A stretch of 64,000 bases of DNA from Sphingomonas sp. 3P27F8. Its GTDB lineage: Bacteria > Pseudomonadota > Alphaproteobacteria > Sphingomonadales > Sphingomonadaceae. Below are positions 38,191 to 46,983 of this stretch, piece after piece. Made by a program: the position numbers and the translations under genes. Below the pieces are notes generated by a model. The model was not told the DNA's origin, ran no database searches, and saw nothing but the letters and a program-made list of their open reading frames with translations. The stretch spans positions 1 to 64,000 of the forward strand of contig NZ_SCNL01000015.1 of the NCBI RefSeq assembly GCF_005502745.1, given 5' to 3'. Position 1 is the first letter of the stretch. Every line of letters begins with the position of its first letter.

Positions 38191-40299
38191 GTGATCCGGA
38201 CTATCAAGCTCAACAAACTGCGTCTCTCGCCCGTCAACGTCCGCACCGCGCCGGACGAGCAGCTTCAGATCGAACCGATGGCGGCGAGCATCGAAGCCGA
38301 AGGCGTTCTGCAGAACCTTCTCATCACGCCGGCCAAAAAGCCGCGCGGCATGTTCGAGGTGTTCGACGGCGGCCGCCGGTGGCGGGCTCTGCGCCTCCTT
38401 GCCGATCGCGGCACGATTTCGGACGCCGACTTTGACGTCCCGGTCATGGTGCTGACGGGCAACGATGCGGAGCTCTCCGAGAAGTCGACCGCGACCAACT
38501 TCCACCAGCTCAAGATGACACCCGCCGAGGAATGCCGTGCGTTCCAACATTTCATCGGCGCGACCGGTGATCTCGATGCCGTCGCCAAGCGCTTCGGCGT
38601 CACGCGTCGGTTCGTCGAGGGTCGCTTGCGTCTGGCGTCGCTCGCCGAGCCGATCTTCGAAGCGCTCAGTCGCGGCGAGATCACCCTCGACATCGCCAAG
38701 GCCTATGCTTCGACGGAGAACCAGGAGAAGCAGCTCCTCGTCTGGAATGGGTATCACACGAACTATGTCACGGCCGACACGATCCGCCGCGTCATCGCGA
38801 ACGAGACGATGAAGGCCAGCGATCCGATCGCAGTCCTGGTCGGCGAGGCGCGCTATCGGGAGGCCGGCGGCAAGATCGATGGCGATCTGTTCACCGACGG
38901 CAACGACCGCTGGATTGATCCGGAGATCGCGCATCGTCTTGCCGGCGAGATCATGGAAGCCGAAGCGAAGCGTATCGGCGAGGAGACCGGTCTCGCCTGG
39001 ATCCGGCCCATCGCCAGCAACTATGCCCACAACGCCGCACATGGGCTGTACCGAGCGATCCTGCAGCAGCCTCCCCTTACGGAGGAGCAGGCAGCGCGCC
39101 TGGCCGAGATCGAGGAGCGGCGGACCATGCTCGAAGCCGAGATGGAGGAGGGCGACCTCTCCGACGAGGCGTTCAAGCTGTTGGATCAGGAAGATGATCG
39201 CCTCATCGCCGAGGCGGAAACGATCGAAAACCGTCCTCCGGTCCTTCCTGAAGCCATGAAGGGCCATGTCGGCGCCTTCCTGCTCCTCACGCCGCAGGGC
39301 GAAATGCGGCTCGATACCCAGTATTACAGCGAGCAGGAGCTGGTGATCGACGAACCTGACGGCGAGGACGACGACGATCAGGGGGACGGTGAGGGCGAGG
39401 GCGCCCGCGAGCGGGGCAACAGCAGTTCCGAGCCGAAATACCGACCCGAGGCCGTCGCGCCCGGTGGCAAGCCGCTCAGCGCCCGGCTCTACGACGAGCT
39501 CTCGGTCCAGCGCCGCGACATCCTCGCGTCCTGTATCCTCGCCCAACCGGCGCTCGCGCTCGACTATGCGCTGTTCGTCATGGTCGACGCGCGAACGAAC
39601 TCGGCGTCGCGCTATCTCAGCTCGGTCAAATATGGGACCACCATCCGCGCGAGCAGCCCTCAGGATCCGGTCTCGGGCGACCTGCCGGCGTCCCGCGCCC
39701 GCGATTATCTCGCCGAGGCTCGGGACGGGCTGGACGCAGCATGGACGGAGCCCGAGTGCGAGGTCGAGCGGTTCGAGGCGTTCCGGGCGCTCGACGATGA
39801 CAGCAAGGCTAATTGGCTCGCATACATCGTCGCGCTCTCGCTCGAGGCAAAACCCGGTTACTCGAACGAGCAGATCGCGCTGCACAACCGCCTCGCTTCG
39901 ATCCTCGAGATTGACGTCGCGAGCTGGTGGCGGCCGACCTCGGAGAACTTCTTCGACCGGGTCAACAAGGGCAGCATCCTCAGCCTGCTCACGGAGATCG
40001 GCGGTCCAGCGCTGACCGTTCGTCACACCTCTCTCAAGAAAACCGAGATCTCGGAGAGCTGTCAGAAGCTGTTCGCCGGTGAGGTGATCGTCGAGCCCGA
40101 GGTCAAGGAAGCCGCTCTTGCCTGGGTGCCCAATGCGATGAGGTTCCTCGATCGGACGTCGGAAACCCCCGTCGATCCGACCGCAGAACGAGCTGACGAG
40201 GCTCCCGAGGCCGAGGACGAGGCGGCCACTGACGGGGCGGCAACTGACGAGGTAGCGCCCATCGCCGACGAAGAGCTCGGGGAATCTGTGGCCGCCTGA
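38191..40299 (+). CDS. ParB-like nuclease-fold protein, large
   Basis: From GTG 38191, eight bases after AAGGAG, the protein is 702 residues; an ATG at 38149 is less well supported. It has a ParB/Srx domain (VNVRT, then FEVFDGGRRWRALRLL), a helix-turn-helix (AVAKRFGVTRRFVEGRLRLA, given as region 130-150) and a long extension. That extension includes the acidic stretch DEPDGEDDDDQGDGEGEG near 395-412. Proteins of this kind occur in plasmid blocks with SNO helicases and ArdC; they are not the main partition ParB. Function is unknown; DNA protection or strand processing is a guess. Confidence 0.82.
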   Translation: MIRTIKLNKLRLSPVNVRTAPDEQLQIEPMAASIEAEGVLQNLLITPAKKPRGMFEVFDGGRRWRALRLLADRGTISDADFDVPVMVLTGNDAELSEKSTATNFHQLKMTPAEECRAFQHFIGATGDLDAVAKRFGVTRRFVEGRLRLASLAEPIFEALSRGEITLDIAKAYASTENQEKQLLVWNGYHTNYVTADTIRRVIANETMKASDPIAVLVGEARYREAGGKIDGDLFTDGNDRWIDPEIAHRLAGEIMEAEAKRIGEETGLAWIRPIASNYAHNAAHGLYRAILQQPPLTEEQAARLAEIEERRTMLEAEMEEGDLSDEAFKLLDQEDDRLIAEAETIENRPPVLPEAMKGHVGAFLLLTPQGEMRLDTQYYSEQELVIDEPDGEDDDDQGDGEGEGARERGNSSSEPKYRPEAVAPGGKPLSARLYDELSVQRRDILASCILAQPALALDYALFVMVDARTNSASRYLSSVKYGTTIRASSPQDPVSGDLPASRARDYLAEARDGLDAAWTEPECEVERFEAFRALDDDSKANWLAYIVALSLEAKPGYSNEQIALHNRLASILEIDVASWWRPTSENFFDRVNKGSILSLLTEIGGPALTVRHTSLKKTEISESCQKLFAGEVIVEPEVKEAALAWVPNAMRFLDRTSETPVDPTAERADEAPEAEDEAATDGAATDEVAPIADEELGESVAA

Positions 40300-40426
40300 T
40301 CCGCGATCATGGTGCCGACCCGGCGGGCCGTCCGGTTTCGCCGCCGGCCATTTCCCCACTGAGTGACAGACCGCCGGTGCTCCCCAGCGTCGGCGGTCCT
40401 CCTTTCCAGCCATGGGATCGACCGAC

Positions 40427-41380
40427 ATGCCCACGAAGCAGAAGCCGAGCCGCGATGTCGCGGCCGAAATCACCAACCTGATTATCCGCAAGCTCGAAGA
40501 GGGCGTTGCACCTTGGAGTCGCCCATGGCGGGTGAGCGGTGCCGGCGGCCGTCCGCTCCGTCATTGCGGCACGCCCTACACCGGCATCAATGTCCTCTAT
40601 CTCTGGGCGATTGCGGACGCGCAGGGCTACCGCTCGCGCTACTGGATGACATATCGCCAGGCGGAAACCTTGGGCGGGAACGTCCGTCGAGGCGAGCAAG
40701 GCTCCCTCTCGGTCTACTATTCCAGCTTCAAGAAGACCGAAGCTGACCCCATTACTGGCGCCGAGACCGAGCGAAGCATCCGCTTCCTGCGCCATTACAT
40801 CGTCTTCAACGCCGATCAGATCGACGGTCTGCCGGCCTATTTCTATCCCGCTGACGAAGATCCGGCACCGACCGATCCTTCTGCCCGCCAGGCTGAGATT
40901 GATGACTTCTTCCACGCGATCCCTGCGGACGTGCGCCATGGCGGAGACCGGGCATTTTTCCACCCCACCTTCGACTATGTCCAGATGCCGCATCAACGGT
41001 CGTTCAAAACCATGGACCACTATGCCTCGACCCGGGCTCATGAGACCGTCCACTGGTCGGGCGGGACGGCCCGTCTGGCCCGAACCTTCGGAAGGCGGTT
41101 CGGAGACAGGGCCTATAGCTTCGAGGAGCTGGTCGCCGAGATCGGGAGCGGCCTCGTCTGCGCCCATCTCGGGCTACCGAACGAGCTGCATGACAATCAT
41201 GCCAGCTATGTTGCCCACTGGCTCGGCATCCTGCGCGCCGACAAGACCGCGATCATCCACGCCGCTTCCAAAGCCGAGCAGGCCTTCAACTATCTGCGCG
41301 CCTTCCGGGCGACCGGGGTCGGAACCGTTTCCGCGGACGTTCGGCCCGGGGCCGCTGAGCAACTCGTAGAGGCCGCCTGA
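40427..41380 (+). CDS. ardC: ArdC-like antirestriction protein
   Basis: From ATG 40427 the protein is 317 residues; a start at 40412 adds five residues. The N-terminal half is the ArdC single-stranded-DNA-binding domain (VAAEITNLIIRKLEEGVAPW). The C-terminal half is a zincin-like metalloprotease with HETVHWSG (His205, His209) and a downstream glutamate in YSFEELVAEIG. ArdC coats and protects entering single strands from restriction, and the protease may cleave restriction factors. This is a typical leading-region gene. Confidence 0.9.
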   Translation: MPTKQKPSRDVAAEITNLIIRKLEEGVAPWSRPWRVSGAGGRPLRHCGTPYTGINVLYLWAIADAQGYRSRYWMTYRQAETLGGNVRRGEQGSLSVYYSSFKKTEADPITGAETERSIRFLRHYIVFNADQIDGLPAYFYPADEDPAPTDPSARQAEIDDFFHAIPADVRHGGDRAFFHPTFDYVQMPHQRSFKTMDHYASTRAHETVHWSGGTARLARTFGRRFGDRAYSFEELVAEIGSGLVCAHLGLPNELHDNHASYVAHWLGILRADKTAIIHAASKAEQAFNYLRAFRATGVGTVSADVRPGAAEQLVEAA

Positions 41381-41420
41381 CGCGGCGCCTTCCTTCATCC
41401 GATCGACAAGGAGTTCAGCC

Positions 41421-41688
41421 ATGGGATGGCTCACCATGCCTTTCGCCTCGATGGGCGGACACCCCACCGCCAAGGCTTATCTCGATGCCCAATTCACCTA
41501 CACGCGCGAGGTCGATGGCGGCTCCAAAGGACTGCGGGTTCTGGCTTCATCCTGTCCCCAGAACCGCACCTATTATGCGGCCACCCAGGTCATGACCAAT
41601 GGCGTCGGCGGCGAGATCTTTGCTATCGTCTGCAAGATCCACTGGTGCCCCGGCAGCAAGAGCGGCGAACAGTTCGGCTATAAGGACA
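41421..41688 (+). CDS. Conserved plasmid gene, 5' exon (intron-interrupted)
   Basis: The frame from ATG 41421 reads MGWLTMPFASMGGHPTAKAY and runs to FGYKDM, with the final A of 41688 forming the first base of an ATG completed in the 3' exon. After removal of the intron (41689-44243) the frame continues as EESMGPCEDDC, giving a 202-residue protein. It resembles the DUF6927-type plasmid family. Without splicing, the frame ends after nine foreign residues at 41708. IBS1-like AGGACA lies at the exon end. Confidence 0.85.
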
Positions 41689-42299
41689 GTGCGCCGTTGC
41701 GGCGCTGAAATGGAGTATCAGTGATGATGAGGTAAGTTGAGAATGCCTCTGCTCGCCGGACTAACCTCGGGCCTCACAAGGTCTGAAATCCCGAAAGGGA
41801 CGGGGAACAATAGCATGTTCGGAAAAGGCCAGATGCGTCTTAGTCGCAAATGGAGGCGATGACGGTCAGGGCAAGGTGCGTATGGTGAAGGCTACACTGC
41901 TTAAATCCCAGTCTGCAGCAATCTATATAGCGATACTGGCGAAAGCGACTGTCACGCCAGGTCCGGATGATGACAGCGGTCTCATGTCTTGGCCGCCTGT
42001 TTCTCAGCCCATCCGGTGCGCCTCTCGTCGAGGGGTTTAGTGGACGAACGGGACACCTAACCGCGCCGCATCTCCATTCAGCGTAACTACGGGATGCCCT
42101 AAACAGGCGGCTTCTGCCGGCCTGCATGGGTACGGAGCCGCCATATTACTCAAATGCCCGGGGTAATGCCCGGGACATCGACCTCTTCGGAGGCGGCGGT
42201 GCAACTGTATAAGGTCTCGAGCGATCGGGCCGAAAGCGGGGAAGACCGGGGGAAGGGCGGCAGCTGTGATTCTTCAACCACCGATCATGGGGTGTGCTG

Positions 42300-44222
42300 A
42301 TGCTGCCAGAAACTGTGAAAGGCCGGTTGGAGGCCATTCCGGCGCTCGTTGCGTCGGGCAAAAGGGTGAATGGACTCTATCGTCTGATGGGGTCTCGCCT
42401 CCTTTGGGAGGAGGGGCTCCAGAAGATCGGATCCAACAAGGGTGCGATGACGCCGGGTATTGACGGCGAGACCTTCGCGGACTTCGGACCGGAAGACCTC
42501 GACCCGATTATCGCCAGCGTGACGGCAGGGACCTATGATCCCAAACCAGTGCGTCGGGTGTTTATCCCGAAAGGCAAGGGCAAACGGCGTCCGCTGGGCA
42601 TTCCCACGCGCGACGACCGCCTCGTTCAGGAAGTGGCGCGGCAACTGCTCGAACGGATCTATGAACCGGTGTTCTCGAACGCCTCCCATGGATTCCGGCC
42701 GGGCCGGTCGTGTCATACGGCGCTTGAACACGTCAAAGCCGTATGGACGGGGGTGAAATGGCTCGTAGATGTGGATGTCGCGGGGTTCTTCGAGAACATC
42801 GACCACGACATCCTCCTGCGGCTGTTGCGGAAAAGGATCGATGACGAGAAATTCATCGGCTTGATCGGCAGCATGCTTAAGGCGGGTGTTATGGAAGACC
42901 GGGTTCACACCCGGACCTACAGCGGCACTCCGCAGGGCGGTATCGTCTCTCCAATCTTGGCCAACATCTACCTCCATGAACTCGATATGTTCATGGCGGA
43001 ACGGATCGCGGCTTTCGAGAGGGGGAAGGTCCGTGCCACGAACCCGGAATATGGGCGACTGGCTGGGCGCATCCAGAAACAACGGAAGCGCGTCACCATG
43101 CTGCGGGCCAAAGACAATGTCGACGAGGTGAAGGTTGCGGCCTCCTTGGCCAAAATCCAAACCTTACTGCCGCAAAAGCGGTCCATCCCGTCGAGAGACG
43201 CGATGGACCCCGGTTATCGCCGACTTCGTTACTGTCGCTACGCGGACGACTTCATGATTGGGGTTATCGGTAGCAAGGAGGATGCACGAAGCGTGTTCGC
43301 CGAAGTCAGGGCATTCCTGACCGAGGCGCTGGCGCTCACGGTGTCCGAGGAGAAAAGCGGTATCCGCAAGGCGAGCGATGGAGCCGCCTTCCTTGGATAT
43401 GAGGTCCGCACATATACGACACGCCAACGGGTTGTCCGGAGCCGACAAGGTTCCGTCAGCTTCCTTCGTAGGCCGCCGTCGGAAGTGATGCAGCTGCATG
43501 TCCCTTGGGAGAAGGTCCACGCGTTCGCTTCTGCAAAAGGTTATGGTGATCTGTCGGTGTTGAAGCCGCGTCATCGTAGCCTGCTGCTCAGCTGCAGCGA
43601 CGTTGAGATCGTCCTAGCTTACAACGCCGAATTGCGGGGTTTTGCGAACTACTATGCTCTCGCCAAGGATGTGAGCTTCAAGCTGAACAGGCTTGAGTTT
43701 CTCCAGCGGTGGAGCTTGTTCAAGACCTTGGCCAGCAAGCACAAAACCAATGTGCGAGCGGTCGTGGCCCGCATGAGGACGGGGCAGGAATTCACCATCG
43801 GCTACGACGTCGATGGCCAGCCCCGATCGGTCAAAGTCTGGAAACTGGCTCATCTGAAACGTGATCCGGCCACCTCGTCCAGGATTGATATCCAGCCTTG
43901 GACGCAGGTGTTCACCCACTCACGTACGGACTGGGTTGATCGTCAGAATGCCAAGCAATGCGAGGCTTGCGGTCGATCCGATGTTCCGTGTCAGGTGCAC
44001 CATATCCGGGGGATGGCCGATGTTTCGCACCGCGGTTTTGTCGTGAGAATGAAGGTGGCACGCGCCCGCAGGACGGTGGTCCTGTGCGAGCAATGCCACT
44101 GGGATACTCACAGAGGCCGCCTGCCCGATCTACGGCAAAGTGATGGTTCGTCACAGTGGAGAGCCGCATGCGGTGAAAGCTGCACGTGCGGTTCGGCGGG
44201 GGGATCAGGGCTGACTCCATGA
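42300..44222 (+). CDS. ltrA: Group II intron reverse transcriptase/maturase with HNH
   Basis: From ATG 42300, seven bases after GGGG, the frame gives 640 residues. Reverse transcriptase blocks include PLGIPTRDDRLVQEV, FLVDVDVAGFFENIDHD-like residues near 160, GTPQGGIVSPILANIY and the catalytic YADDFMIG near 313. A maturase region follows. The C-terminus has an HNH endonuclease (CEACGR, VHHIRGM, CEQCHWDTHRG). It supports splicing and retrohoming of the intron. The last about 25 codons run through domain V into domain VI, so the true functional C-terminus is probably near DLRQSDG. Confidence 0.93.
   Translation: MLPETVKGRLEAIPALVASGKRVNGLYRLMGSRLLWEEGLQKIGSNKGAMTPGIDGETFADFGPEDLDPIIASVTAGTYDPKPVRRVFIPKGKGKRRPLGIPTRDDRLVQEVARQLLERIYEPVFSNASHGFRPGRSCHTALEHVKAVWTGVKWLVDVDVAGFFENIDHDILLRLLRKRIDDEKFIGLIGSMLKAGVMEDRVHTRTYSGTPQGGIVSPILANIYLHELDMFMAERIAAFERGKVRATNPEYGRLAGRIQKQRKRVTMLRAKDNVDEVKVAASLAKIQTLLPQKRSIPSRDAMDPGYRRLRYCRYADDFMIGVIGSKEDARSVFAEVRAFLTEALALTVSEEKSGIRKASDGAAFLGYEVRTYTTRQRVVRSRQGSVSFLRRPPSEVMQLHVPWEKVHAFASAKGYGDLSVLKPRHRSLLLSCSDVEIVLAYNAELRGFANYYALAKDVSFKLNRLEFLQRWSLFKTLASKHKTNVRAVVARMRTGQEFTIGYDVDGQPRSVKVWKLAHLKRDPATSSRIDIQPWTQVFTHSRTDWVDRQNAKQCEACGRSDVPCQVHHIRGMADVSHRGFVVRMKVARARRTVVLCEQCHWDTHRGRLPDLRQSDGSSQWRAACGESCTCGSAGGSGLTP
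44161..44194 (+). ncRNA. Group II intron domain V
   Basis: The 34-base hairpin runs from GAGCCGCATGCGGTGAAAGC through CTGCACGTGCGGTTC (44161-44194, the two strings overlap by one). It has the catalytic AGC triad, a GAAA tetraloop and the usual bulge. It is followed by domain VI and the 3' splice site at 44243. Confidence 0.9.
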
Positions 44223-44243
44223 GCAGCACCAATCCTACCCGAC

Positions 44244-44584
44244 TGGAGGAATCCATGGGCCCTTGTGAGGACGATTGTCCGCGGAGCATCCTCGATCTCC
44301 TGACCCCGACCGAGAATGACCACGCCCAGGACTGGCGTCGCCGTTGCCGCGCCCGGCTCGAGCGCCGCTCCCGCAAGATCGAGGATGGCGACCGGATCAG
44401 GCTCGAAACGCCGCTCAAGTTCGTCGACGGACATACCGGGTCGGAGTTCATCGTCGAGAAGCGCGGCCGACGGCTCAGCTTCCGTGATCCCGAGACCTGC
44501 CAACGCTACCGGATCACGGGCTTCCGTGACCTGGCATGGCAGTTGGTCCCGGTGACCAAGGTCCATAAGACCATCTTTGCCTGA
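44244..44584 (+). CDS. Conserved plasmid gene, 3' exon
   Basis: The exon starts TGGAGGAATCC. With the A from 41688 it reads MEESMGPCEDDCPRSILDLL and ends KVHKTIFA at the stop 44582-44584. Its frame is in phase with the 5' exon (268 plus 341 bases makes 203 codons). It could also be translated alone from the ATG at 44254. No function is known. The downstream gene at 44627 follows after 42 bases. Confidence 0.83.
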
Positions 44585-44626
44585 GGCGCCTAGCCTGTAT
44601 CAGGCGTCCATCGACGAGGAGCACCC

Positions 44627-44827
44627 ATGTTCGCCCAGACTGACGGCTTGTCACCCAAGCGTTTCCTGCTCTGCAGCCGAGAGAACGCCAACCGCGTGGC
44701 GTCGCGATTGTTCGACGAGCGGTGCGAGCCGCTGAGCATCGTGCGCACGGTCAATCCGCTCCAACCCTTCCGCGTCTGCAGCTCGCCGTCGGCCACCGAC
44801 ATGGTCGAGGTGGAGTTGATTTCGTGA
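44627..44827 (+). CDS. Small conserved plasmid protein
   Basis: This 66-residue protein starts at ATG 44627 behind GAGGAG. It reads MFAQTDGLSPKRFLLCSREN and ends VEVELIS. I do not recognise a domain. Its stop overlaps the ATG of the nuclease gene by one base (TGATG), so the two are coupled. Confidence 0.65.
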   Translation: MFAQTDGLSPKRFLLCSRENANRVASRLFDERCEPLSIVRTVNPLQPFRVCSSPSATDMVEVELIS

Positions 44828-45333
44828 TGCGGCACACGACCGGCCTCATGCTTGCAGTGCTTGCAATGTCCGCCGCGGGCTCGCCGGCGAGGCCGCAAAC
44901 TTTCGATGCGCAGGCTCGAGCCCTCGACGGCGATACGGTCGCGGTCGATTTCAGGCTGCTTGGGGTTGATGCGTTCGAGCGCCGGCAGCTCTGTCAGAAG
45001 GTCGCCGGCTGCTGGCAATGCGGCAAGTCCGCACAGGATTTCGCGGCAATTGCGCTCCGCTCGAAGAAAGCAACGATCCAGCTGACGCCCTCATCCAGCT
45101 ACGGCCGCCCAGTCGCGATCGTGACCGTCGATGGACAGGATCTTGGCGAGCGGATGATCCGTGCCGGCCTCGCCGTGCCCGAGACCCAATATCTGCGCGG
45201 CGATTCGGCCCGGGCGGCGCGATATCAGTCGGCATTCACCCAGGCGAAAGCCCGCAGGGCAGGCGCCTTTGCCGGGACGTGGCTCGAACCGTCCCGTTGG
45301 CGGCATGGCGAAAGGCTGCGCTGCGAGCGCTGA
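44827..45333 (+). CDS. Secreted thermonuclease-like protein
   Basis: This 168-residue protein has a signal peptide (MRHTTGLMLAVLAMSAAGSP) and a staphylococcal-nuclease (SNase) fold: LDGDTVAVDFRLLGVDAFE near 40-58 and VDGQDLGERMIRAGLAV near 102. The acidic residues of the first motif are kept; the full catalytic arginine set is not certain. Exported SNase-like proteins are common on conjugative plasmids near transfer genes; a role in DNA handling at the envelope is a guess. Confidence 0.8.
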   Translation: MRHTTGLMLAVLAMSAAGSPARPQTFDAQARALDGDTVAVDFRLLGVDAFERRQLCQKVAGCWQCGKSAQDFAAIALRSKKATIQLTPSSSYGRPVAIVTVDGQDLGERMIRAGLAVPETQYLRGDSARAARYQSAFTQAKARRAGAFAGTWLEPSRWRHGERLRCER

Positions 45334-45337
45334 CGAT

Positions 45338-45826
45338 TCAGTCGATCAGCGCGGGATCCGCCCACCAGGACGGGCCCTGCTCGAAATCGGCATCCAACTT
45401 GACCATCGGCCCGTCTGGCGAATCGCCCACATAGGGATTGGTCAGCGGCATCCGCGAACCTTTCCGCCGCTTCTGCTCGCCCGCGACCCGGCCACGGCGC
45501 TCAAGAAGGTCTTCAAGCCATTCGAGATCGTCGAGCATCGCGACGACGCCCCGTCCCGCGAGGCAAAAATAGACGCAGCGCTGGAAATCGTCCGCCCCGT
45601 CGTTCGCGAGGATCGCAGTCAGCTTTGCCTTGCCCGAGGGCTCGCCCTCATGGACCCAGGCCACCGCCTGCCGCAGCTCGCGCACTGAATAATAGGCGTC
45701 CTCTACGTCCATGCCAATCGACGCGTTTGCGATCATCCGGCGCGTCGGCCGGTTCTCGGCATCCAGCGCCGCGTCACGCAGCGTGATGTCGAGGTCGAAG
45801 CGGTCGCGAAATTTGTCTGTCCTCAT
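45338..45826 (-). CDS. Unrecognised protein, minus-strand singleton
   Basis: From ATG 45826, behind AGGAGA, the protein is 162 residues, reading MRTDKFRDRFDLDITLRDAA and ending in an acidic tail (FEQGPSWWADPALID). It has no recognisable domain. The larger frame that starts at 46351 is a shadow of the neighbouring gene. It is convergent with the nuclease gene (four-base gap) and divergent from the DpdA-like gene. Confidence 0.6.
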   Translation of the reverse strand: MRTDKFRDRFDLDITLRDAALDAENRPTRRMIANASIGMDVEDAYYSVRELRQAVAWVHEGEPSGKAKLTAILANDGADDFQRCVYFCLAGRGVVAMLDDLEWLEDLLERRGRVAGEQKRRKGSRMPLTNPYVGDSPDGPMVKLDADFEQGPSWWADPALID

Positions 45827-45904
45827 GGCGAATCTCCTGCGCGATGGAACGTAACGTGAACAGACGAGGCCGTCAACCGCGACCGCCATTCCATGGAGCA
45901 CCCC

Positions 45905-46915
45905 ATGTCGATCGAGATCATCGTCGGACTTCCGCATCTCGGTGAGGGCCCAATCCTTGCGCGGACACGGTCGTTGCGCCAAGCCGCTCTCATTTCCGCA
46001 AACTGCCTCTCGCGCTGGTCCGAGAAACGGGGCTGGCGGGAATGGATCGGATGGCGGCTGCGCGACCTCGCCAACGCTGATGGTCTCGCGGCACTCTGTC
46101 TCGATTCCGCCGGCTTCGTCGCCACCGCCCGCTATGGCGGGTTTCCCTGGTCGCTTCGCGACTATGTCGCGCTGGCCGCGGCCTACCCGTTCCGCTGGTG
46201 GGCCAGCGCCGATTATTGCGTGGAGGCCGAGATCGCACGCGATCGCGATGAAGTCATCGACCGCATTTCGCGGACCATCCGTGCCAATCGCGATTGTCGC
46301 AGACTCGCCGAAGATCATGGTATCGGCGCGACCTTGATGCCTGTCATCCAAGGCCGTCTGCCCGAGGACTATGGGCGTTGTGTCGACGCTCTATGGATGG
46401 CGATGAAACCCGGCGCCCTTATCGGGGTCGGCAGCATGTGCCGCCGGCCCGTTCACGGACCCGAAGGGTTGATCGCCGTTATCGATCATCTCGACCAGAT
46501 CCTGCCGGTGGGCGTGCGTCTTCATGTCTTCGGCGCCAAGGGCGAGGTTCTGCCCTTCCTTCTCCCGTTCAGCCACAGGGTCGCTTCGATCGACAGCCAA
46601 GCTTACGGCATCAGCGCCCGCCAGTCGGCACGCAAGGCCGGAGTCTCGAAGACCGACCGCTTTGTCGCCCAACACCTGGAAGACTGGGTCGGCGCCCAGC
46701 ACAACCGGCTCTCACGGCGGCCGCGACGCCTTCCGTCGATCGGGCATCTGTCGATCGACGTGACGCCGAGCGATCCGTGGGAAGCGGCGATTGCCCAAGC
46801 CCGCGCAGAAATCCGCGCCCTGATCGAGTCCGGCGATCTCGACCATGATGAGCTGACCTTCCCGTGGATCGAGCAATGGGCGGCCGACATCTACCGGGAC
46901 GGCTTCGCCGGCTGA
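45905..46915 (+). CDS. DpdA/TGT-like (queuine-transferase fold) protein
   Basis: From ATG 45905 the protein is 336 residues. It has the landmarks of the tRNA-guanine transglycosylase superfamily in order: LDSAGF (66-71), SADYCVE (101-107), VIQG (147-150), GVGSMCRR (174-181), LHVFGAKG (206-213) and SIDSQAYG (228-235). The aspartates in LDSAG and SIDS match the TGT base-recognition and nucleophile positions. No zinc-binding C-terminus of tRNA TGT is seen. DpdA enzymes of this type insert 7-deazaguanines into DNA, so a DNA-modification role is a strong inference. Confidence 0.7.
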   Translation: MSIEIIVGLPHLGEGPILARTRSLRQAALISANCLSRWSEKRGWREWIGWRLRDLANADGLAALCLDSAGFVATARYGGFPWSLRDYVALAAAYPFRWWASADYCVEAEIARDRDEVIDRISRTIRANRDCRRLAEDHGIGATLMPVIQGRLPEDYGRCVDALWMAMKPGALIGVGSMCRRPVHGPEGLIAVIDHLDQILPVGVRLHVFGAKGEVLPFLLPFSHRVASIDSQAYGISARQSARKAGVSKTDRFVAQHLEDWVGAQHNRLSRRPRRLPSIGHLSIDVTPSDPWEAAIAQARAEIRALIESGDLDHDELTFPWIEQWAADIYRDGFAG

Positions 46916-46983
46916 CCGGGGAGAAAGGAGAGAGGGGGAGGGGCGGTTGAGCCGATTTGTGCTCGAGACCGGAGATCCTCCCC

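Larger units (their letters stand above)
41689..44243 (+). mobile_element. Group II intron, complete, 2555 bases
   Basis: The 5' end is GTGCG (41689-41693) and the 3' end is CCGAC (44239-44243), both matching group II boundaries. Domain V is at 44161-44194. It encodes a reverse transcriptase/maturase with an HNH endonuclease. The upstream exon ends in AGGACA, which pairs with TGTCTT (41985-41990) as IBS1-EBS1 with one G-U pair. GCTAT just upstream pairs with ATAGC at 41927-41931 as a possible IBS2-EBS2. Exact excision restores the interrupted gene, so the intron is probably active in splicing. Confidence 0.93.

Noticed and set aside
38173..40491. 772-residue minus-strand frame
   Set aside because: It is antisense to the ParB-like gene, a product of strong third-position GC bias.
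45338..46351. 337-residue minus-strand frame
   Set aside because: Only its last 162 residues (start 45826) are credible; the rest is antisense to the DpdA-like gene.
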